A stretch of DNA of 64,000 nucleotides from Amycolatopsis orientalis DSM 43388 (GCF_000411975.1 NZ_ASXG01000195.1:18267-82266), one strand, 5' to 3'; shown: positions 47,481 through 56,544, counted from the first letter of the stretch. A program made the numbers and translations. The notes: generated by a model from the sequence alone, not told the origin.

Positions 47481-48830
47481 TCAGTTCAGCGAAGAAGCGA
47501 CGTGCAAATCGACGTTCTTCGTTTCCGGGGCCATGAACGCGCTCACGATCGCCCCGAGCGCGGCGATTCCGGCGGCGATGTACATCGTGGCCGAAAGCCC
47601 GAGATTGGCGAGCGACCACGGGGTCGCGAAGGTGCCGACCGCCGCGCCGATCCGGCTGATCCCGGTGCACAGGCCCACCGCGGACGCGCGGACCTCGGTC
47701 GGGAACAGTTCGTTCGGGTAGATCCATTCCAGAATGGACGGTCCGCCGTTGAACACCGCGTACACCGCGAAGGCGAGTGCGATCAGCCACAGCGCGGCGC
47801 CCGGTTGCAGCCCCAGGTAGAACAGCCCGGCCGCGGAGATCGCGAAGCCCCAGATCAGGACGGGACGCCGGCCGAGCCGGTCCACCAGCAGCAGCGCGGC
47901 GATATTGCCGACGAAGAAGAAGAAATTGATCAGCCCGTAGCCGAGATGCGACAGGTTTCCGCCGCCCAGGTTGAACAGTTCGAGGATCTGCGGGCCGAAC
48001 GCGTAGATCGCGAACAGCGGGACGACCGTGCACGTCCAGAAGATCGAGATGAACACGACCCGCTTGAGGTAGCCGCCGCGCCACAACGCGGACATCGGGG
48101 TTTTGGCCTCGGGTTCGGGAAGATCGTCCAGCGTGGCGTGCTCGCCGATCGTCGTGCGCAGCACCTCCAGCGCCTCGGCGTCGCGGCCCTTGCTGTGCAG
48201 CCAGCGCGGCGATTCCGGGATGCTGGTGCGGGCGATCACGATCAGCAGCGCGGGCACCGCCGACGACAGCAGCATCCACTTCCAGCCCTGGTCCACGTTC
48301 AGCAGGAAGAACCCGACGAACGCGGCGACCGTCGCGCCGACGAACCACATCGCGTTCAGCCCGCCGACCAGCCGCGCCCGCCACGCCTTCGGCGCGAACT
48401 CGGTGACCAGCGCGGTCGCGATCGGATAGTCCGCGCCCACCGCGATGCCGATCAGCAGCCGCAGCACGAACAGCTGCGCTTCGTCGGCGACGAAGAACTG
48501 CAGCACCGAGCATACGATGATGGCGATCAGGTCGATCGTGTACATCAGCTTCCGGCCGATGCGGTCGGTGAGCGGGCCGAACACCGCTCCCCCGACGAAC
48601 ACGCCGACCAGCGCGGACGCGCCGATCAGGCCGGACCACAGCGAGTCCATCCGCCACTGCGGGCCGATCTGCACCAGCGCGATGCCGATGATGCTGAGGA
48701 TGTAGCCGTCCAGGAACGGCCCGCCGGACGAGTACAGCGCGAGCTTGCGGTGGAAGCCGTTGAGCCGGGCCGAATCCAGGGTCGCCCGGACGACGGAGCC
48801 GCCGTTGCCCAGTACGCGGTCAGTCTTCAT
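47481..48830 (-). CDS. MFS transporter of the sugar-porter/metabolite:H+ type
   Basis: 449 residues from ATG 48830. Twelve segments; motifs GAVFGPLTDRIGRKLMY after segment 2, R-L-L-I-G-I-A-V-G-A-D-Y-P in segment 4 and P-E-S-P-R-W-L-H after segment 6, typical of sugar porters and aromatic/organic-acid importers. A late W-I-Y-P-N-E-L-F-P-T-E-V-R-A also fits. It is the last gene of a six-gene operon and overlaps the RidA gene by 11 nt, so it is probably the importer of that pathway's substrate. Confidence 0.88.
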   Translation of the reverse strand: MKTDRVLGNGGSVVRATLDSARLNGFHRKLALYSSGGPFLDGYILSIIGIALVQIGPQWRMDSLWSGLIGASALVGVFVGGAVFGPLTDRIGRKLMYTIDLIAIIVCSVLQFFVADEAQLFVLRLLIGIAVGADYPIATALVTEFAPKAWRARLVGGLNAMWFVGATVAAFVGFFLLNVDQGWKWMLLSSAVPALLIVIARTSIPESPRWLHSKGRDAEALEVLRTTIGEHATLDDLPEPEAKTPMSALWRGGYLKRVVFISIFWTCTVVPLFAIYAFGPQILELFNLGGGNLSHLGYGLINFFFFVGNIAALLLVDRLGRRPVLIWGFAISAAGLFYLGLQPGAALWLIALAFAVYAVFNGGPSILEWIYPNELFPTEVRASAVGLCTGISRIGAAVGTFATPWSLANLGLSATMYIAAGIAALGAIVSAFMAPETKNVDLHVASSLN

Positions 48831-49224
48831 GTCGGTTGGTCTCCTCGCTGCCGACCGCCGCCACGGCGTCGATCTCGATGCGTTTCGTCCCCCGGAATCC
48901 GGCGACCTGGACCGTGGTCCGCGGCGGCAGGTCGATGCCGGCGAAACGGTCGAGATACGCCTGGTGGTAGGCGTCGAACTCGCCGAGGTCGGCGAGGAAC
49001 ACCGTCAGTTTGAGCAGCGTGCGCAGGCTCCCTCCGGCGGCCCGCAGGGTGTCCTCGAGATTGTCGAGGGCGACCCGCACCTGCTCGTCGATCTTCTCCG
49101 GGACGCTGCCGTCCCGCCGTGCCGGCACCTGCCCGCACGCCCAGATCACCCCGCCGTGCACCGCGGCACCGGCGTAGGGCCGGGGTCCGTGCGGATGCGC
49201 TACCAGGTCGCGCGGCTCGGTCAT
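48820..49224 (-). CDS. RidA-family (YjgF/YER057c) protein
   Basis: 134 residues; ATG 49224 overlaps the preceding stop by 4 nt. The sequence Y-A-G-A-A-V-H-G-G-V-I-W-A-C-G-Q-V-P near the start and P-P-R-T-T-V-Q-V-A-G-F near residue 105 carry the family pattern, including the key Arg. RidA proteins hydrolyse reactive 2-iminoacids or related imines to ketones and ammonia. In a catabolic operon it would deaminate an unstable intermediate. Confidence 0.85.
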   Translation of the reverse strand: MTEPRDLVAHPHGPRPYAGAAVHGGVIWACGQVPARRDGSVPEKIDEQVRVALDNLEDTLRAAGGSLRTLLKLTVFLADLGEFDAYHQAYLDRFAGIDLPPRTTVQVAGFRGTKRIEIDAVAAVGSEETNRHED

Positions 49225-49913
49225 CGCCCCTCCCGGTGGTCCGGAATCAGGAACCCGCGCGCGATCGAGCACGCGAGAGTCCACAATGGAGTGTCCACGG
49301 ACACGCCATGGGTCACTGCTTCGCGATACCGCTGTTTCCGTTCCGCCGCGGTGGAAACCACCTGGCCGTCGGGAACCTCGGACAGCGGGCGGATCACCAG
49401 TCCAGCGACTGGCGGACGCGGTTCCGCTGCGGCGGGAAGCCTCCGCAGCTCCCCGTCCGGAGTGACCACCCCGCGGTCCCCGCCGTCCGAAAGGGACAGA
49501 ACCCGGCCAGCCCGTCCGGCGATGTCCAGCGCCGCCCAATCCAGCGCGGCAGTGCGGGCGATGCCGGGTACGACCAGCGGACCGACCACCGCGGCGGTCT
49601 CGCAGGCCGGCACGAAGGCCTGCAACGGGCCGCGAGAGGCCGGGTCGTGCGCCACGGCGTATCCGTCGCAATGCTCCAGCCGGAGGCCGACCCGCCCAGC
49701 CGGGACCCGCGCCGTCTCGGTGGCCAAGGCGTCGAGCCCGGCACCCTCGTGTACCTCGGCGGAAGCGATGATCTCGGCCAGGTACTCCGCCTCGCCGCTG
49801 CTCAGCCCCGAGGCTCGCAACGCTCGCAGCGAGACTTCGTGGAGCTCCCGCACGGACACGCGAGTCCGCACCCCTCCGGCGGCCGAGACACGCTCGGCCC
49901 GCGCCGCGGTCAT
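49221..49913 (-). CDS. Unknown protein with Ldh2/DUF3726-like N-terminus
   Basis: 230 residues; ATG 49913 overlaps the dipeptidase stop (ATGA). Residues 18-65 (VSVRELHEVSLRALRASGLS, then E-A-E-Y-L-A-E-I-I-A-S-A-E) resemble the N-terminal helical region of malate/L-lactate dehydrogenases of the Ldh2 type and also DUF3726 proteins. The rest (A-F-V-P-A-C-E-T-A-A-V-V-G-P, L-S-L-S-D-G-G-D-R-G-V-V) does not show the Ldh2 catalytic His. At 230 residues it is too short for Ldh2, so DUF3726 is the better guess. Function unknown. Confidence 0.5.
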   Translation of the reverse strand: MTAARAERVSAAGGVRTRVSVRELHEVSLRALRASGLSSGEAEYLAEIIASAEVHEGAGLDALATETARVPAGRVGLRLEHCDGYAVAHDPASRGPLQAFVPACETAAVVGPLVVPGIARTAALDWAALDIAGRAGRVLSLSDGGDRGVVTPDGELRRLPAAAEPRPPVAGLVIRPLSEVPDGQVVSTAAERKQRYREAVTHGVSVDTPLWTLACSIARGFLIPDHREGR

Positions 49914-50899
49914 TGCCCGGCCCCGGGGAACACCGTGTCGAACAGCCGGAGCCAGTTGCCGCCCAGCACCTGCGCCACGACGGTTTCGGCCAGCCCCGCT
50001 TCCAGCAGTCCTTCGGTGAGCACCGGGAAATCGGCCGGTCCGCCGAACCAGTTCGGCCACACCGGCCACTGCGGTTCCACCGGCACCGCGGCCGCGGGCC
50101 GCCACCGGCCGTTGCGCAGCCACGCGACGTAGTCCTGCGACCAGTTCCGCGTGCAGTCGCTGCCGAGCGCGACGTGGTCCGGCCCGATCTTCTCGACCAG
50201 CCGCGCGACCATCTCGCAGAACTGCCGCCGGGTCGTCTTCTCGCCGCCGATCACGTTGGGGTACAAGCAACAGCCGAGCACTCCGCCGCGCGCGGCAAGA
50301 GCCTCGATGACGTCGTCCGGCTTGTTGCGCGGCGAATCCGCGAACGACAGCGGGTTCGCGTGCGTGATCGCGACCGGCCCGGCCGAGGCGTCGATCGCGT
50401 CGCGGCTGGTGCGGTTCCCGACGTGCGACAGGTCGACCAGCATCCCGACGCGGTTCATTTCCGCGACGACGAACCGGCCGTACGCGGTGAGCCCGGAATC
50501 GTGCTCGTCGTAGCAGGCGCCGCCGACGAGGTTCTGGATGTTGTAGGTCAGCTGCGCGATCCGGACGCCGAGGCGGTGGAAGACCTCGACCATCCGGTAG
50601 TCGTCGCCGAACGGCGAGGTGTTCTGGAAGCCGAGCAGCACGGCGAGCTTGCCGTCGCGCTTCGCCTTCCGGATGTCGTCGGCGTTCTGCGCGAGGACGA
50701 CCAGATCGGCGTTGTCCCGCGCGAGTTCGTACCAGTCGGCGACCGCGCGCAGTGTTTCCTGCGGGCCCTCCCAGACCGCGCAGGTCGCGTTGACGCCGGT
50801 GACGCCGCCCGCTTTCAGTTCCTCCAGGACCTTGCGGTCCCAGTTGTTGATCTGCAGTCCGTCGACGACAGTGAGGTCGCCGTGCTCCAGGGCGTCCAC
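49910..50899 (-). CDS. M19-family (renal) dipeptidase
   Basis: 329 residues from GTG 50899, which directly follows the stop of the upstream gene. The metallo-TIM-barrel features are present: I-A-Q-L-T-Y-N-I-Q-N near residue 115, V-D-L-S-H-V-G, T-H-A-N-P near 175, and I-G-G-E/G-S-D-C-T near 240. The canonical N-terminal D-x-H-x-D motif is altered: the start reads V-V-D-G-L-Q-I-N-N-W-D, so His and the second Asp are missing. Some M19 relatives with this change act in catabolic operons on other amides or decarboxylate. It probably cleaves an amide or similar bond of the imported substrate. Confidence 0.85.
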   Translation of the reverse strand: MDALEHGDLTVVDGLQINNWDRKVLEELKAGGVTGVNATCAVWEGPQETLRAVADWYELARDNADLVVLAQNADDIRKAKRDGKLAVLLGFQNTSPFGDDYRMVEVFHRLGVRIAQLTYNIQNLVGGACYDEHDSGLTAYGRFVVAEMNRVGMLVDLSHVGNRTSRDAIDASAGPVAITHANPLSFADSPRNKPDDVIEALAARGGVLGCCLYPNVIGGEKTTRRQFCEMVARLVEKIGPDHVALGSDCTRNWSQDYVAWLRNGRWRPAAAVPVEPQWPVWPNWFGGPADFPVLTEGLLEAGLAETVVAQVLGGNWLRLFDTVFPGAGQ

Positions 50900-52552
50900 T
50901 CAGGACTCCTTTCCGGGCTTGCGGGTGAACAGCCAGTCGTCGTCCACTCCGGACTCGACGTCGCGCGCCCGGGGCGCGCCGGAGAACAGCGTGACGCGCA
51001 GCCAGTCGGTCGACTGCGGGCTGTAGTTCTCCATGCCGTAGAGGGCCAATTGGAACCGCTGCAGGTGCAGCGGAAGGAAATCGTCGGCGAGCAAATTCGC
51101 GCGCACCTCGCCGTAGCGGAGCCCGGCGACGGACTGCACGCGCGCGACGATGCCGCGGTGCCACGGGAACTCCAGCAGGAACTCCGCGACCGAACGGCTC
51201 GCGTCGGCGCCGGCGAGGTCGTGCCGGAGGGCGTGCACGGCGCGGGCGATGTCGATCGGATGCTCCATCGATTCGCCCGGATCCTGACCGCGCTTGCCGC
51301 GCCGCGGTTCTTCGTTGTCCTCCGCGGAGAACCAGAACCTCGCTTGCTCTTTCGGGTCGGCGAAGTCGAATTCCCGGGTCCAGCCGTACCGGTCGGCCAG
51401 CAGGTCGCGCAGCTCTCCGCAGGTCTGGCCGATCTCGACCCGCCGCCGCTGGTCGCGGGTCAGCAGGTGCTCGATCTCCGCGTCGAGCGAGTCGTCCAGC
51501 TCGACCAGGACGGTGTGCAGCACGGCCCGGGCTTCGGCGCCGAACTCGCCAGCGCGGTCGTCGAGGTCCCGCCAGCGGAAGCCGCCCGCGGGGAATTCGT
51601 TGAGCAGCCTGGCGATTCCGTCGAGCCGATCGGCCAGCTCGGGACCGGTCAGGTACGGCGCGGTCGCCAATGTGTCGCGTTCGCGGAAGTACCGGCGGGC
51701 GCGATCGAGGAGTTCGCTCGCCCGCCGGACCGAACCGGCGTCGGCCTCGGCGTCGAGGGCCCGGGCCAGCGGAAGTTCCCGCGCCGAGCACCAGGCGTCG
51801 AGGAGGTGCGGGTGGTTCACCACGAACGGGACCATGCCGAGCCCGGTCGCGTTGCCCAGGCCGAGGTACCGCCGCCATGCTCCGGAAAGCCTTGCCGCAG
51901 CGGGGTTCCGGCGGGCGGCGCAATGCTCGACGAGGTCGTAGCTGAACTCGCGCAGCAGCCACGCGGCCAGCATCTGCGCCCGGTACGGCACCCGCAGCGG
52001 CGGGATTTCGGCGAGCCGGTCGAAGTCGGCGAGACCGAACTTTCCGTTGCTGTAGAAGGCGGTGCTGCGCAGGATGTAGCAGGCGTCGCCCATCGTGGCG
52101 CAGTCCGGCTGGGCGCCGTTGGCCAGTTGAGAGACCACGTAGGCGAAGAACCGCTCGCTCCGGTTGGCCCGAGTCCACACCAGCGTCGCTGCGTCGGCCC
52201 GGCCAGCTTCCTGCCGCGGCACTTCACGCCGCAGCTCCGCCATCCGCGCGTCCGGAACTGGACCTTCCACCAGCGCGGCGGTGACATCCCAGCGTTTCGC
52301 GATCACCCGGTCCGTGCGCTCGTTTTCCTGCAGTACGGTGGAAAACACCACGAAGTGCAGCAGAGTGCCGCCGGCGTCGATCCGGTACACCGCTTCGCCG
52401 TGACCGTCGTCGTCGAACTCCCACCGCTGCGCCGAGACCGTCCAACACTCCCGCGCCGCTTGCCGAAGGAACGACCGCGCGAAGCTGTGCCGGGTGTAGC
52501 GGGCGGCGCCCAGTTCCGCCGGGGCGAGCGCCGTGTCCGCGGGCCGCGTCAC
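50900..52552 (-). CDS. Conserved-looking 550-residue protein of unknown function
   Basis: GTG 52552 overlaps the aldehyde dehydrogenase stop (GTGA). The protein is soluble, with many charged helices and clear codon bias. Notable stretches: H-F-V-V-F-S-T-V-L-Q-E-N-E-R-T-D-R-V-I-A near residue 70, NGKFGLADFDRLAEIPPLRV near 180, and E-F-P-W-H-R-G-I-V-A-R-V near 465. I do not recognise any domain. As second gene of a coupled operon with ALDH, M19, RidA and a transporter it most likely has an enzymatic or scaffold role in the same pathway. Confidence 0.6.
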   Translation of the reverse strand: MTRPADTALAPAELGAARYTRHSFARSFLRQAARECWTVSAQRWEFDDDGHGEAVYRIDAGGTLLHFVVFSTVLQENERTDRVIAKRWDVTAALVEGPVPDARMAELRREVPRQEAGRADAATLVWTRANRSERFFAYVVSQLANGAQPDCATMGDACYILRSTAFYSNGKFGLADFDRLAEIPPLRVPYRAQMLAAWLLREFSYDLVEHCAARRNPAAARLSGAWRRYLGLGNATGLGMVPFVVNHPHLLDAWCSARELPLARALDAEADAGSVRRASELLDRARRYFRERDTLATAPYLTGPELADRLDGIARLLNEFPAGGFRWRDLDDRAGEFGAEARAVLHTVLVELDDSLDAEIEHLLTRDQRRRVEIGQTCGELRDLLADRYGWTREFDFADPKEQARFWFSAEDNEEPRRGKRGQDPGESMEHPIDIARAVHALRHDLAGADASRSVAEFLLEFPWHRGIVARVQSVAGLRYGEVRANLLADDFLPLHLQRFQLALYGMENYSPQSTDWLRVTLFSGAPRARDVESGVDDDWLFTRKPGKES

Positions 52553-54009
52553 GACTGTTCCCGGGGCGCGGACGTCCGCAGGTACGCGGTTTTGGTCCAG
52601 GTGAAGAATTCCGCGGCGGATTCGCCGTTCTGTTCGCGTGGCGCCGGGAACGAGGAATCCTTGAGCCCGCCGAACGGCGCGTGCACCTCGGACCCGGTGT
52701 TCGGCGCGTTGACCTTCACGATGCCCGCGTCCAGGTCGCGCAGGCACCGCCGCACCGCGCGCTCGTCGTCGGTGAACACCGCCGCGGTGAGCCCGAACCG
52801 CGTGCCGTTCGCGAGCCGGATCGCCTCGTCCAGGTCGGCGGCGCGCAGCACGGTGGCGACCGGGCCGAACACTTCCTCCTGGCTGATCGTCAGTTCGGGC
52901 GTCCCGGCCAGCAGCGTCGGCGCGACGAACGCGCCGCCCCGCGGGCAATCCGCGCGGGCCAGCACCGTCGCCCCCTCGTCGACCGCCTGCTGGATCGCGC
53001 CCTCGACCTCTTCCGCCGCGCGAGCGGACACCAGCGGCCCGATGTCGACTCCCGGCGTCGTCCCCGGTCCGACGACCAGTCCCTTGATCCGGGCGGCCAG
53101 CTCGGCGACCAGCGCGGCATAGGAGTCCCCCACGGCGATGATCCGGCGAGCCGCCGTGCACTTCTGCCCGGTGCCGCTCATCGACGCGGTGACCAGCGCC
53201 GCTGCCGCCTGCGCCGGATCCGCGTCGGGCAGGACGATCGCCGCGCTGTGCCCGCCGAGTTCGAGCTGGACCTTCGCCCCGCGCGGCACGACCGCGGCCT
53301 GGATCGCCCGGCCGACCGGCACCGACCCGGTGAAGGTGACGCCGGACAGCTCCGGCCGTTCCACCAGCTCCGCGCCGAGCGAACCGGGCGCGAGCAGCAG
53401 GTTGAGCACGCCGTCCGGAACCCCGGCCTCGACGAGGATCTCCGCGAACGCCACGGCCAGCGCCACCGTGTCGCTGGCCGGCTTCCACACCACGGAGTTG
53501 CCCCACAGCAGCGCGGGCGCGAGCTTCCACGCCGGGATCTGCACCGGGAAGTTCCACGGCGTGATCACGCCGACGACGCCCAGCGGACGGCGCACGGTCC
53601 GCACGACCTCGTCCGGGTTGCCCGACGGGTAGAGCACGCCGTCCGCGCTGCGCGCCCGTCCCGCGTGGTAGTGCAGCGTCTCGACCGAAGCGGCCACCTC
53701 GCCGCGCGACTCCGCGAGCGTCTTGCCCTGCTCCTGGGTCATCAGCGCGGCGACCGATTCGGCGCGCTGGGCGAGCAGTTCCGCGGCCCGGCGCAGCACG
53801 AGACCGCGAGCGATGATGCCTTGGCGATCCCACTCCGGCTGCGCAGCCACCGCCGCGCGCACCGCCTCGTCGAGCAACTCCGGACCGGCCTGCCGGTATT
53901 CGGCCACGAGGTGCGCGGGATCCGCCGGATCGACACTCTGCGCGACCGGTCCGTCGCCCGGAACCCACCGTCCCGCTACGAAGTGCTGCAACGACAATGC
54001 GTGATCCAC
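52549..54009 (-). CDS. NAD(P)-dependent aldehyde dehydrogenase
   Basis: 486 residues from ATG 54009. All ALDH landmarks are present: T-P-W-N-F-P near residue 147, G-S-V-P-V-G-R near 225, the catalytic Glu in Q-L-E-L-G-G-H and the catalytic Cys in G-T-G-Q-K-C-T-A, and E-E-V-F-G-P-V near 385. It resembles 2,5-dioxovalerate/succinate-semialdehyde-type enzymes (C-T rather than N-C-T next to the Cys). It is the first gene of the operon and divergent from a LysR gene, its likely activator. Confidence 0.92.
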   Translation of the reverse strand: MDHALSLQHFVAGRWVPGDGPVAQSVDPADPAHLVAEYRQAGPELLDEAVRAAVAAQPEWDRQGIIARGLVLRRAAELLAQRAESVAALMTQEQGKTLAESRGEVAASVETLHYHAGRARSADGVLYPSGNPDEVVRTVRRPLGVVGVITPWNFPVQIPAWKLAPALLWGNSVVWKPASDTVALAVAFAEILVEAGVPDGVLNLLLAPGSLGAELVERPELSGVTFTGSVPVGRAIQAAVVPRGAKVQLELGGHSAAIVLPDADPAQAAAALVTASMSGTGQKCTAARRIIAVGDSYAALVAELAARIKGLVVGPGTTPGVDIGPLVSARAAEEVEGAIQQAVDEGATVLARADCPRGGAFVAPTLLAGTPELTISQEEVFGPVATVLRAADLDEAIRLANGTRFGLTAAVFTDDERAVRRCLRDLDAGIVKVNAPNTGSEVHAPFGGLKDSSFPAPREQNGESAAEFFTWTKTAYLRTSAPREQS

Positions 54010-54098
54010 GGGGTGCTCCTCGACGTTCGCGACGGTGCTTGTCTCCCCTGACGCTAAGTCGCGCGGAACACAGAGTGAAGTATCTATTGCCTACGCAC

Positions 54099-54117
54099 TG
54101 ATAAGGATCCATTATCA
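54099..54117. promoter_or_regulatory. Candidate LysR binding site
   Basis: TGATAA (54099-54104) and TTATCA (54112-54117) form a perfect inverted repeat with a 7-nt centre, containing T-N11-A (54102-54114). It lies between the divergent ALDH operon and the LysR gene, ending 6 nt before the LysR start. Confidence 0.65.
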
Positions 54118-54122
54118 CTGCC

Positions 54123-55001
54123 GTGGAACTCCGCCAGCTTCGCTACTTCGTCGCGGTCGCCGAGGAACGCAGCTTCCGCCGCGCCGCCGAACGCCTGCAC
54201 CTCGCTCAGCCCGCGCTCAGCCAGCAGATCGCGAAACTGGAGAAGGAGCTCTCCGTGCGACTGCTCCTGCGGACGACCCGCAGCGTCGAACTGACCGAAC
54301 CGGGCCGGGTGCTGCTGGCCGAGGGACGCCGCGTGCTCGCGGACAGCCAGCACGCGCTCAGCGCGGTGGCGCACGCCGCGCGCGGCGAACTCGGGCTGCT
54401 GCGGATCGGGTTCGTCAGCTCGGCCGCGCTCGAAATCGTGCCCGCCACGGTGCTGGAGATGCGCCGGCAATGGCCGAATGTCCGGTTCGAACTGACCGAA
54501 TCGACGACCGACGCGCAAATCGCCGCGCTCGGCGACGGCCAGCTCGACGTCGGCATCGCGCGCGAGGTCGGCGAGGCGGCCGGGCTGACCGTGCACCCGC
54601 TGGGCCGCGAACGGCTGATCGTGGCCGTGTCCGAGACGCATCCGTTGGCGGACAAGGAAACCGTCGAGATGGCGGAGCTGGCCGACGAACCCTTCCTCGC
54701 CTTCCCGCGCACGCGCGTCTCGCGGCTGCACGACCACATCGAGACGCTGTGCCTGCGTGCCGGATTCCGGATGCGCGTGGTCCAGGAAGCCGTCCAATTC
54801 CCCACCATGCTCGGCCTCGTCGCCGCCGACACCGGCATCGCGATCGTGCCCAACGCCTTGCGTGCCTTGCGGCTGCCCGGGCTCCGCTACCTCGCCCTCA
54901 CCGATCCCGGCGCGTTCTCCGCCATCTCCGCGATCTCCCGGACCGACCACGAGAACAATCCGGTGGTCGACCGTTTCCTCAGCGTCGCGCGTGCCGGATG
55001 A
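54123..55001 (+). CDS. LysR-family regulator
   Basis: 292 residues from GTG 54123. The start E-L-R-Q-L-R-Y-F-V-A-V-A-E-E-R-S-F and the helix-turn-helix R-A-A-E-R-L-H-L-A-Q-P-A-L-S-Q-Q-I are canonical of the BenM/CatM-like branch; a full effector domain follows. It is divergent from the ALDH operon and overlaps the downstream sigma-factor gene by about 11 nt, so its transcript probably also carries that gene. It is the likely regulator of the six-gene operon. Confidence 0.9.
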   Translation: MELRQLRYFVAVAEERSFRRAAERLHLAQPALSQQIAKLEKELSVRLLLRTTRSVELTEPGRVLLAEGRRVLADSQHALSAVAHAARGELGLLRIGFVSSAALEIVPATVLEMRRQWPNVRFELTESTTDAQIAALGDGQLDVGIAREVGEAAGLTVHPLGRERLIVAVSETHPLADKETVEMAELADEPFLAFPRTRVSRLHDHIETLCLRAGFRMRVVQEAVQFPTMLGLVAADTGIAIVPNALRALRLPGLRYLALTDPGAFSAISAISRTDHENNPVVDRFLSVARAG

Positions 55002-55911
55002 TGCACCGGTGGACCTCGAACCGCACCGCGGCGAACTGACCGCCTACTGCTACCGGATGGCCGGTTCCTTTCACGAGGCCGAGGATCTCGTGCAGGAAAC
55101 GCTGCTGCGCGCGTGGAAAGCCCGCGACCGGTACGACCCGGCGCGCGCTTCGGTCCGGACCTGGCTGTACCGGATCGCGACCAACGTCTGCCTGACCGCG
55201 CTGGAAGGCCGGGCCCGGCGGCCGTTGCCGTCCGGCCTCGGCGCCCCCAGCGACGATCCGGGCGCTCCGCTGCGACCGTCGATGGACATCCCGTGGCTGC
55301 AACCGTTTCCGGACGCGCGCTGCGACGCCGACACCCGCGCCGGACTGCGGCTGGCGTGGATCGCCGCGACCCAGGTCCTCCCGGCGCGGCAACGGGCGGT
55401 CGTGGTGCTCCGGTCCGTTCTGGAGTTCAGCGCGGCCGAGGTCGCCGCCCAGCTGGAGACGACTGTTCCGGCGGTCAACAGCGCGCTCCAGCGAGCCCGT
55501 GCCGCGCTCGCCGACGCGGGCGGGATGGACGACGTCGCCGAACCGGACGACGCGGAAACCCAGGCGGTGGTCGACCGGTACGCGCAAGCCTTCGAGGCCG
55601 CCGACGTCGACGCGCTCGTCCGGCTGCTCACCGACGACGCGATCCTGGAGATGCCGCCGGTCCCGCTCTGGTTCCGCGGCCCCGACGACTACGGCCGGTT
55701 CCTGCACCGCGTGTTCGAGATGCGCGGAACCGGCTGGTCCGTCCGCGGCCTCGCCGCCAACGGACAGCCCGCGCTCGCCGCCTACACCCCCGACGGTCAG
55801 CTGCACACCCTGCAGGTCTTCACCGTGACCGGCGGGCGGGTTTCGCGCAACGTCGTGTTCGCCGATCCGCGGGTGTTCGAGGCGTTCGACCTGCCGCCGA
55901 AGATTTTTTAG
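54991..55911 (+). CDS. ECF sigma factor with C-terminal NTF2-like domain
   Basis: 306 residues from GTG 54991 (GTG 55009 is an alternative). Region 2 (about 10-75) contains Y-C-Y-R-M-A-G-S-F-H-E-A-E-D-L-V-Q-E-T and W-L-Y-R-I-A-T-N-V-C; region 4 (about 115-165) contains L-P-A-R-Q-R-A-V-V-V-L-R. From about 190 a SnoaL-like domain follows (R-Y-A-Q-A-F-E-A-A-D-V-D-A-L-V), as in SigG/SigX5-type (ECF56-like) and SigJ-type factors, where it replaces a separate anti-sigma factor. No anti-sigma gene is adjacent. Its targets are not evident. Confidence 0.87.
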   Translation: MPDDAPVDLEPHRGELTAYCYRMAGSFHEAEDLVQETLLRAWKARDRYDPARASVRTWLYRIATNVCLTALEGRARRPLPSGLGAPSDDPGAPLRPSMDIPWLQPFPDARCDADTRAGLRLAWIAATQVLPARQRAVVVLRSVLEFSAAEVAAQLETTVPAVNSALQRARAALADAGGMDDVAEPDDAETQAVVDRYAQAFEAADVDALVRLLTDDAILEMPPVPLWFRGPDDYGRFLHRVFEMRGTGWSVRGLAANGQPALAAYTPDGQLHTLQVFTVTGGRVSRNVVFADPRVFEAFDLPPKIF

Positions 55912-55980
55912 CCGGGACCGATGAGTTCAGCCGGGTCCGCCGGTAAGTACTGGCGACCACCGACTGAAGGGATCTTCGCC

Positions 55981-56544
55981 ATGAGCGTCATCGTCATTGC
56001 CTTCACCACCCTCGACGGCTTCGCTTCCGACCCGGACGGCTCGTCCGGCACCCCCGGCGGCGGCTGGGCGTTCCGGCACGGCCCGGAGTCCGTCGCCGGC
56101 GACAAATTCCGCCTCGGGAGCACGCTGGACGACGGGGTTCTCCTGCTCGGCCGCAAGACCTGGCAGCTGTTCTCGGGGCTGTGGCCGCACCGCGACGACC
56201 CGTTCTCCCAGCGGATGAACGCCGTGCCCAAGCTGGTCGCCACGAGCACTCTCGCCGACACCAGCGCGTGGCAGAACTCGTCCGTCCTCGACGGCGATCT
56301 GGTCGACGCGGTGAAACGGGAAGCCCGCGACGTCGTCGTCACCGGAAGCCTGAGCGTGGTGCACACGCTCATGGCAGCGAACCTGATCGACGAGTACCGG
56401 CTGCTGACCTTCCCCACCGTCCTGGGCAGCGGCACGCGGCTGTTCCCGGAAGGCACCGGGCTCGCGCACCTGGAGTGCGTGTCGGCGGAACGCGTCGGCG
56501 CGGGGACGCTTTCGCGGTATGCGCGGGAAAATTCAGGGCGGTGA
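55981..56544 (+). CDS. DHFR-like reductase (RibD C-terminal domain family)
   Basis: 187 residues from ATG 55981 with GAAGGGATC upstream. The start V-I-V-I-A-F-T-T-L-D-G-F-A, the NADPH loop L-L-G-R-K-T-W and G-S-L-S-V-V-H-T-L near residue 120, and the end P-T-V-L-G-S-G-T-R-L-F fit the RibD_C/YwjB-like stand-alone reductases. It lacks the deaminase half of RibD, so it is not a riboflavin enzyme as such. Cytosolic; substrate unknown. It follows the sigma factor by 69 bp. Confidence 0.85.
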   Translation: MSVIVIAFTTLDGFASDPDGSSGTPGGGWAFRHGPESVAGDKFRLGSTLDDGVLLLGRKTWQLFSGLWPHRDDPFSQRMNAVPKLVATSTLADTSAWQNSSVLDGDLVDAVKREARDVVVTGSLSVVHTLMAANLIDEYRLLTFPTVLGSGTRLFPEGTGLAHLECVSAERVGAGTLSRYARENSGR

